DNA of 19,694 nt from an uncultured Opitutales bacterium. GTDB lineage: Bacteria; Verrucomicrobiota; Verrucomicrobiia; Opitutales; Intestinicryptomonadaceae. The stretch covers positions 1 through 19,694 of the forward strand of contig URAJ01000038.1 in the NCBI GenBank assembly GCA_900545715.1, in the 5' to 3' direction. The position numbers and the translations under genes were made by a program. Each line of letters begins with the position of its first letter. The first letter of the stretch is position 1. Shown here piece after piece: positions 14,861 to 19,694 of the stretch. Under the pieces are notes generated by a model, which saw only the letters and a program-made list of their open reading frames with translations, ran no database searches and was not told the DNA's origin.

Positions 14861-16069
14861 TTATTGTTGTTCTTTTACATCGTTCTTAAAGAACAGGTAG
14901 AAGAATATGAGCAGGGCGCCGGAAATTGCGGATTCAATCCAGAATACTGTCGCCCAATTTGTGACTGCTTCTGCGCCAGCTTGCGCGGGAAGGGCCGTGT
15001 AGCTGTCGATTAGCCATTTCGAGAAGAACGTCCCTATGACTTGCGCTACGCCGTAGAAGAAGAAGTACAAGCCCTGCGCCTGCGCCTTGATGTCGGCAGG
15101 AGCTTTTTTATCGATGTACATCTGGGCGGCGACAAAGAAGAAGCCGAATATCGCCCCGTGCACTGCTATCGCGCCAAAATATAAACCTCCGACTTCGGGT
15201 GCAAGCGCGCTCATCACATAGCGCAAGAACATGGCAAGTATGCCTATTGCCATCGTATTTTTAAATCCGAGGAATTTTATGGAGACGGGAATCGCGACCA
15301 TAAACGCCAACTCGGAAATCTGCCCTATGTTCAATACGGGCGTTATTTCCTTCACTCCGAGAGACGCGAGGAACGAACCATACATCCAATAAATTGTGAA
15401 TGCGATAGTCCATACCACAACGCATATCATAAATATTGAAATGTTCGCGTCTTTAAGCATTCCGAACGCGCGCAAACCGAGAGCGTCTGTAATCGACATC
15501 GGCTCTCCCTTCGCTTTCGGGGGAGTCGCGGGCAAAAAGAGCGAGAACACCGCGGCTACTAACGCAACTCCGGCAGCGCATGCGAGCGGAATGTTTGTGC
15601 CGTCTATCGAAATGTCGAATATCGCCTTGGCGCCGAGCGCGAACACTGCCGCGCAGACCCAGCCGAGAGATCCGAATACCCTAATGTAGGGGAAGGCTTC
15701 GGGCGTGCTGTTTGTCATCGCTATCGACGAAGTAAGCCCCCATGTGGGCATATAGGCGCACATCGCAAGCATCAAGAATATGAATATCAATATGGGGTTG
15801 CTCGTGAAGAAAGTCGCCAAGAGCAGTATCGCCACAAAAAAGTTGAGAATCGCCAAGACCTTTTCGCTGTTTGCAACCCTGTCGGCAAACATTCCGACCA
15901 GCGGCGAGAATATCGAGCCTATCGCCATTGTTGACATTATCAGCGAGAACATTAGCCCCGACACTTTCATATTGTCGAGGTAGCTCGAGAGCTGTACCCA
16001 GAAAGCCGCCACGAGCATAAACTGCAAGAACATCATGGCGCTTAGTTTGAATCTTGATGCGAACGACAT
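14861..16069 (-). CDS. MFS nucleoside:H+ symporter (NHS family, NupG/XapB-like)
   Basis: This 402-residue protein has about 12 hydrophobic helices and no signal peptide. The N-terminal LSAMMFLQFMLVAAFWVQLSSYL (first 31 residues), GSIFSPLVGMFADR (51-64), the EAFPYIRVFGSLGWV stretch (about 125-138), and the late KAQAQGLYFFFYGVAQVIGT segment resemble the nucleoside:proton symporter family (PF03825). It would import nucleosides or similar solutes using the proton gradient. A Shine-Dalgarno AGGAG lies nine bases upstream of the ATG, and a promoter-like pair of boxes lies just beyond it. It is flanked by a terminator and stands alone as a transcription unit. The exact substrate is not shown by the sequence. 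Confidence 0.88.
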   Translation of the reverse strand: MSFASRFKLSAMMFLQFMLVAAFWVQLSSYLDNMKVSGLMFSLIMSTMAIGSIFSPLVGMFADRVANSEKVLAILNFFVAILLLATFFTSNPILIFIFLMLAMCAYMPTWGLTSSIAMTNSTPEAFPYIRVFGSLGWVCAAVFALGAKAIFDISIDGTNIPLACAAGVALVAAVFSLFLPATPPKAKGEPMSITDALGLRAFGMLKDANISIFMICVVVWTIAFTIYWMYGSFLASLGVKEITPVLNIGQISELAFMVAIPVSIKFLGFKNTMAIGILAMFLRYVMSALAPEVGGLYFGAIAVHGAIFGFFFVAAQMYIDKKAPADIKAQAQGLYFFFYGVAQVIGTFFSKWLIDSYTALPAQAGAEAVTNWATVFWIESAISGALLIFFYLFFKNDVKEQQ

Positions 16070-16105
16070 ATTTGTTAACTCCTAATTTGTTTTTAAAGTA
16101 GGTCA

Positions 16106-16134
16106 AACATAGGCTGTTTTAACGCTAAAATCAA
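16106..16134 (-). promoter_or_regulatory. Probable sigma-70-type promoter of the nucleoside transporter
   Basis: On the minus strand TTGATT (16129-16134) and TATGTT (16106-16111) are 17 bases apart, each matching four of six consensus positions. The -10 box is 37 bases upstream of the transporter ATG, leaving a short leader that contains the AGGAG. Confidence 0.4.
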
Positions 16135-16186
16135 GCATTTTGCGGCATAGACCGCGATGTTTGGAATTTTTTATTGCACATTTTTA

Positions 16187-16340
16187 GCGGCAAACTTGCC
16201 GCAAGACCCGCAAAGAGCGCGCCGCTACAACGCGGAAATATGGAAAACGCCGCTTAGAAAGGGCGATTTTTGCTTGAAGGCCATATCGCCGGCTGGCAAT
16301 ATGGGGCTTTAAGAAAATAAAAATGGGGCGCCAGAGGCGC
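16187..16340 (+). other. Cluster of inverted repeats upstream of the pseudouridine synthase gene
   Basis: Three hairpins lie in this leader: GCGGCAA (16187-16193) / TTGCCGC (16196-16202); CCATAT-GCC (16281-16290) / GGC-ATATGG (16295-16304) with one internal mismatch and a four-base loop; and GCGCC (16328-16332) / GGCGC (16336-16340) around AGA. The last ends 13 bases before the ATG and buries the only purine-rich AGAGG. No named riboswitch class is recognised. Confidence 0.45.
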
Positions 16341-16353
16341 TTCGGCGTTGTTT

Positions 16354-17085
16354 ATGAGAATACAAAAATATATTTCCCAATGCGGCGTATGCTCGCGCCG
16401 CGCGGCGGAGGAAAAAATCCTCGAAGGCGCAGTCACCGTCAACGGAGAAATCGCCCAGATTGGTCAGGACGTGGATCCTGAAAAGGACAAGGTCGCGGTG
16501 GACGGCGTGACGCTCAAAGGCATCGTCGCCGAAAAAGTGGTTCTTGCAATGAACAAGCCAAAGGGCTATCTGTGCTCCAACGACGACCCGTTTGAGGCTA
16601 AAAAAGTATTCGACCTATTGCCGCCCCCATACGACAAGATGAAGCTATTCTGCTGCGGCAGGCTCGACAAAAATTCGCAAGGCCTCTTGATTCTCACCAA
16701 CGACGGAGAGCTCGCAAACAAGATTACCCACCCGTCGTCGGGAATCATTAAGCGCTACCGCGTGACTCTAAACCGCCCGCTCGATCCAGCCGTAATACCA
16801 ATCCTTACGCGCGGTGTCGTATCCGAGGGCGAAAAATTGCGCGCTCTAAAAATAATACAGCACCCCTCGGACACTTCCGAGCGCGACGCAAAAAAAGTGG
16901 AAGTCTGGCTATCGCAGGGCCGCAAGCGCGAAATCCGCAGAATGTTTGAAGTTATGGGATACTTCGTAAAAGAGCTCAAACGCTTTCAAATTGGGGCCTT
17001 TGTGCTAAGAAGAATCCCTGAGGGCTTATGCAAGCTGCTCTCGCGCCAAGATATTGAAAAAATTTTGAGAAACCCCGTATTTTAA
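16354..17085 (+). CDS. rluB: 16S/23S rRNA pseudouridine synthase, RsuA/RluB family
   Basis: From the ATG at 16354 the protein has 243 residues: an N-terminal S4 RNA-binding domain (MRIQKYISQCGVCSRRAAEE, to about residue 50) and a pseudouridine synthase domain. Catalytic D105 lies in CGRLDKNSQGLLILTNDG (101-118), followed by LANKITHPS and the QGRKREIRRMFE motif (188-199). It isomerises specific uridines in rRNA. The RluB subfamily is more likely than RsuA, but specificity cannot be proven here. A TTG at 16348 gives two more residues and has AGAGG at better spacing, so either start is possible; the family N-terminus favours the ATG. It heads the operon leading to ribB, ribH, nusB and ftsY. Confidence 0.88.
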   Translation: MRIQKYISQCGVCSRRAAEEKILEGAVTVNGEIAQIGQDVDPEKDKVAVDGVTLKGIVAEKVVLAMNKPKGYLCSNDDPFEAKKVFDLLPPPYDKMKLFCCGRLDKNSQGLLILTNDGELANKITHPSSGIIKRYRVTLNRPLDPAVIPILTRGVVSEGEKLRALKIIQHPSDTSERDAKKVEVWLSQGRKREIRRMFEVMGYFVKELKRFQIGAFVLRRIPEGLCKLLSRQDIEKILRNPVF

Positions 17086-17088
17086 ATT

Positions 17089-18168
17089 ATGCAAAAAAGC
17101 GAAATTTTCGACAAAGTGGAAGATTGCATCGCCGATTTCGCGGCGGGAAAAATCGTAATCGTCGCCGACGACGAATCGCGCGAAAACGAGGGCGATATGA
17201 TTGTCGCCGCGGAAAAGATAACGCCGGAGTCGGTGAACACGATGATAAAGCTCGCGCGCGGACTCGTCTGCGTGCCCACGACGAGCGAGCGGCTGACGGC
17301 TCTTGGAATCGACGATATGGTCAGGCTGAACCGCGACGCTAAAGGCACCGCATTCACCGTCACAGTCGATGCGGCAAAAGGCGTCACTACGGGCATTAGC
17401 GCCGCCGACAGGGCGAGGACCATAAAGTTGATGGCAACCCCCTCCGCGGGGCCTTCCGATTTCGTCACCCCAGGGCATGTAAATCCGCTAAGGGCGCGCC
17501 CCGGCGGCGTACTCGAGCGCGCGGGACACACGGAGGCGGCTGTCGATCTCGCAAAGCTCGCAGGGCTATTCCCATGTGCAGCCATTTGCGAAATTACGAA
17601 CGACGACGGCACCATGGCGCGCATTCCCGACCTCGTGAAATTTAAAAAAGAGCACAATATGAAGCTCATGAGCGTTGCGGATCTCATCGAATACAGAATG
17701 CGCCGCGACACTCTCGTTAAAATAATATTTGAAAGGCCGTTCCCGACGCGCTTTGGCGACTTCAAACTCGTCGGGCTGCGTTCCGCGACCGGCCCGGACA
17801 CCCACTTCGCCCTCGTAAAGGGTAAAATCACCGAGGAGCCGACCCTCGCAAGAGTCCACTCCGAAAATGTCTTTGCCGACATGTTTGCCGACTCATCTTT
17901 CGCGTCGGGCTCAAACTCCTTCGCGCGGGCAATGGCGGAAGTCGAAAAGGCGGGCTCGGGTGCTGTCATATACATAAGCCGCGCGGATTCGGGAATTGTC
18001 ACTCCCGACGGCGTCCCGGAACTGCCGAGCCGCCGCGACTACGGCCTCGGCGCGCAAATTTTACGGGCTCTCGGATTTAAAAAAATAAGGCTTCTTACGA
18101 CCCACCCCGGCAGCCATGCGCTGTCCGACGGATACGGTCTCGAAATAACCGAACAAATACAATTCTAA
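17089..18168 (+). CDS. ribB: 3,4-dihydroxy-2-butanone 4-phosphate synthase with degenerate GTP cyclohydrolase II domain
   Basis: The 359-residue protein has the two-domain RibBA layout. The N-terminal half (1-205) is an intact RibB: DDESRENEGD at 27-36, the TPGHVNPLRARPGGVLERAG stretch at 127-146, and HTEAAVDLAKLAG, giving metal and substrate residues for making dihydroxybutanone phosphate from ribulose 5-phosphate. The C-terminal half (about 208-359) aligns with RibA through RVHSE (255-259), RRDYGLGAQIL (315-325) and IRLLTTHP, but the three zinc cysteines are replaced (N260, F271, S273). The QEGRGIG motif reads RADSGIV (298-304), and the DTxxAN region is shortened. This half should lack cyclohydrolase activity, as in proteins called RibBX. 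Riboflavin synthesis needs a separate RibA elsewhere. It is three bases after the pseudouridine synthase. Confidence 0.93.
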   Translation: MQKSEIFDKVEDCIADFAAGKIVIVADDESRENEGDMIVAAEKITPESVNTMIKLARGLVCVPTTSERLTALGIDDMVRLNRDAKGTAFTVTVDAAKGVTTGISAADRARTIKLMATPSAGPSDFVTPGHVNPLRARPGGVLERAGHTEAAVDLAKLAGLFPCAAICEITNDDGTMARIPDLVKFKKEHNMKLMSVADLIEYRMRRDTLVKIIFERPFPTRFGDFKLVGLRSATGPDTHFALVKGKITEEPTLARVHSENVFADMFADSSFASGSNSFARAMAEVEKAGSGAVIYISRADSGIVTPDGVPELPSRRDYGLGAQILRALGFKKIRLLTTHPGSHALSDGYGLEITEQIQF

Positions 18169-18169
18169 A

Positions 18170-18709
18170 ATGAGTCTCGACAAAGGTAAAATGCCAAAAA
18201 TCGACGCGAGCGGATACAGGTACGCAATAGCCGCCTCGCGCTTCAACAAGGAACTCGTGGACGCGCTCGTGCGCGACGCGGTGGAGACTCTCCACGGCTG
18301 CGGCGTCAATGCCGAAAACGTCAGGCTTGTCAGGGTTCCGGGCGCGGCTGAACTGCCGCATGTTTGCAATATGCTCGCGCAAACGGAACAGTACGACGCA
18401 ATTATCGCGCTTGGCGTTGTAATAAGGGGCGAAACCCCCCACCACGAAATTATCGCCCACAGCACCGCAGCCGCCCTCCAAAACGTGGCGCTCTCGACAA
18501 CTGTTCCGATGATTAACGGAATAATAGTAGCAAACACCCGCGAACAGGCTGTCGCACGCACAAAAGGGGAAATAGCGCGCGGCAGGGAATTTGCGGAGGC
18601 CGCGATGGAAATGGCTTGGCAAACCGACCTGCTTCTCGACGAACTCGAGGAAGCCGAGGCCGAATTTGAAAAAAACTCCGAAGAAAACGGAAAGGGATTC
18701 GCATCATGA
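18170..18709 (+). CDS. ribH: 6,7-dimethyl-8-ribityllumazine synthase
   Basis: This 179-residue enzyme condenses dihydroxybutanone phosphate (the RibB product) with the ribitylaminouracil intermediate, the penultimate step of riboflavin synthesis. Motifs are SRFN at 23-26, VPGAAELP at 56-63, and GVVIRGETPHHEI at 82-94 with the catalytic histidine at H91. The later NGIIVANTREQA (116-127) matches the phosphate-binding region. An acidic tail of about 20 residues (157-175) extends beyond the usual end. The start is one base after the ribB stop, without a Shine-Dalgarno, consistent with translational coupling; the stop overlaps nusB as ATGA. Confidence 0.96.
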   Translation: MSLDKGKMPKIDASGYRYAIAASRFNKELVDALVRDAVETLHGCGVNAENVRLVRVPGAAELPHVCNMLAQTEQYDAIIALGVVIRGETPHHEIIAHSTAAALQNVALSTTVPMINGIIVANTREQAVARTKGEIARGREFAEAAMEMAWQTDLLLDELEEAEAEFEKNSEENGKGFAS

Positions 18710-19161
18710 ACCCGTCGGAAAACAAAATGCGCGGCCGCCGCGAAAACCGCGCCGCCGCAATGCAGTTCGCATACATGCGCGCCGCAAACAAAGACGTGCC
18801 GCTCAACCAGCTTCTCGACTCCTTCTTTGAAACGAAAGAGGAGCCGCGCGAATTTTACGGGTTCGCCTCAGAGCTAATCGCCGGAATGGAGGAGCACTCC
18901 GCCGAAATCGACGCCGCAATTTCAAAAAGCGCAAAAAATTGGAGCATGGACAGAATCGCGCGCGTCGATTTGGCTATACTGAGGCTCGCCGTCTTCGAGC
19001 TCCTCTTCCGCGACGACATTCCTCCGATAGTCTCTATCAACGAGGCTGTAGACCTCGCAAAAACATACTCCACTGCCGAGTCCAAAAGATTTATAAACGG
19101 CGTTCTCGACAACGTTAAGAACGGGCTCAACCGCCCTCTAAGAACCCCCCTCAAACACTGA
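18706..19161 (+). CDS. nusB: Transcription antitermination factor NusB
   Basis: A 151-residue, all-helical NusB. The N-terminal RGRRENRAAAMQFAY (9-23) is the basic boxA-RNA-binding helix; NWSMDRIARVDLAILRLAVFEL (78-99) and IPPIVSINEAVDLAKTYS (105-122) plus SKRFINGVLDNV (126-137) are the family core. With NusE it binds boxA of rRNA operon transcripts and promotes antitermination. It overlaps ribH by four bases (ATGA) and has AAGGGA eight bases upstream. A ribH-nusB pairing is widespread in bacteria, which supports the call. Confidence 0.96.
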   Translation: MNPSENKMRGRRENRAAAMQFAYMRAANKDVPLNQLLDSFFETKEEPREFYGFASELIAGMEEHSAEIDAAISKSAKNWSMDRIARVDLAILRLAVFELLFRDDIPPIVSINEAVDLAKTYSTAESKRFINGVLDNVKNGLNRPLRTPLKH

Positions 19162-19694
19162 TGTTTTCCCTCTTTAAACGCTTCAAGGAAGGCCTTAAAC
19201 GCACGGCTAACGGCGCTCTCGGAAAGCTCGCCGGCCTGTTCTCCAAAAAAATCGACCCGTCCGACATCGCCCTCATTGAAGAAACTCTCATCGAGGCCGA
19301 CTTTGGCTACGAAACCGTCTGCGAAATAATCGACGCCATCAAATCCGAATACAAGCGCGATAGCCAGCTCCAGGGGCGCCGCGCCGCGGAAATCGGAGCG
19401 GAAGTGCTTGCGCGCATACTTGAAGGTTCGGACGGCTCGCTCGCAAAGAGTGCCGATTCAAACCCGTCTGTCGTTTGCCTCGTAGGGGTCAACGGCGCGG
19501 GGAAAACCACGACCGCCGCAAAGCTCGCAAAAATTCTCGAAGCCGACGGAGGCGTAGTACTCGGCGCGTGCGACACTTTCAGGGCCGCCGCAAACGAGCA
19601 AATCCGAGTGTGGGCCGACAGGCTCGGCGTCAGGCTCGTCGAAAGCGCGCACGGCGCGGACGCCGCAGCCACCGCATGGGACTGCTGGCAGGCT
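19161..19694 (+). CDS. ftsY: Signal recognition particle receptor FtsY, N-terminal part (cut by window end)
   Basis: The open frame runs from an ATG overlapping the nusB stop by one base (TGATG) to the last base of the window, giving 178 residues. It starts with an amphipathic basic helix, MFSLFKRFKEGLKR, then the helical N domain, and reaches the GTPase G domain: G1 loop GVNGAGKTTTAAKLA at 109-123 and DTFRAAANEQ at 138-147. FtsY is the membrane receptor for SRP-ribosome complexes. The long acidic A domain seen in E. coli is absent, so membrane binding probably relies on the N-terminal helix. The remaining G3-G5 motifs lie outside the window. Confidence 0.96.
   Translation, partial: MFSLFKRFKEGLKRTANGALGKLAGLFSKKIDPSDIALIEETLIEADFGYETVCEIIDAIKSEYKRDSQLQGRRAAEIGAEVLARILEGSDGSLAKSADSNPSVVCLVGVNGAGKTTTAAKLAKILEADGGVVLGACDTFRAAANEQIRVWADRLGVRLVESAHGADAAATAWDCWQA

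Noticed and set aside
16070..16353. FMN riboswitch for the riboflavin genes
   Set aside because: The conserved FMN-element blocks, including the AGGGCAG-like start, are not visible; only generic hairpins are present.
1..19694. CRISPR array, insertion sequence, prophage or defence system
   Set aside because: No direct repeats with spacers, transposase, integrase, or toxin/nuclease motifs were seen; nearly all coding capacity is explained by housekeeping or metabolic genes.

Overview
The window most likely comes from a Verrucomicrobiota bacterium, perhaps an Opitutales-type gut or host-associated lineage. The pointers are a beta-solenoid protein with a PEP-CTERM sorting tail, two Tat-exported sugar-metabolism enzymes of the kind these bacteria carry in large numbers, and otherwise ordinary Gram-negative housekeeping genes. 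The phylum call is moderately sure; anything below it is a guess from gene style alone. Base composition is mixed: intergenic spacers are T/A-rich but carry GC-rich inverted repeats, and many genes lack a clear Shine-Dalgarno sequence.

Left part (1-5007). A surface or secreted PEP-CTERM protein, apparently broken or incomplete at its 5' end, runs into a strong terminator at 1560-1588. Convergent to it is a two-gene unit on the minus strand: a Gfo/Idh/MocA oxidoreductase followed one base later by a TIM-barrel sugar isomerase/epimerase. Both have twin-arginine leaders, so they probably act together on a carbohydrate outside the cytoplasm. Divergent from these is a small glutaredoxin-like protein followed by a three-helix membrane protein with a periplasmic-looking tail of three perfect eight-residue Gly/Met/Lys repeats; a tandem-hairpin terminator follows.

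Middle part (5008-10091). After a 682-bp gene-free stretch, four minus-strand groups follow: glcD-glcF (glycolate/lactate-type FAD plus Fe-S dehydrogenase), trmL (tRNA wobble 2'-O-methyltransferase), smpB (trans-translation) and rpoZ (RNA polymerase omega, with a TTG start and a perfect Shine-Dalgarno).

Right part (10092-19694). A plus-strand operon icd-pfkB-proA-dUTPase links 2-oxoglutarate supply, a sugar or nucleoside kinase, proline synthesis and nucleotide-pool cleaning; it ends at an unusual nested hairpin terminator. A minus-strand nucleoside:H+ symporter follows, separated by a bidirectional terminator. The window closes with a tightly packed plus-strand operon: an rRNA pseudouridine synthase, ribB with a degenerate cyclohydrolase II domain, ribH, nusB and ftsY (cut by the window end).

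I found no tRNA, rRNA, CRISPR array, insertion sequence, phage gene or defence locus. Most of the window is ordinary core genome. The points that stand out are the RibB protein with a dead RibA domain, the glutaredoxin/repeat-tailed membrane protein pair, the disrupted start of the PEP-CTERM gene, and several well-formed inverted repeats in spacers.
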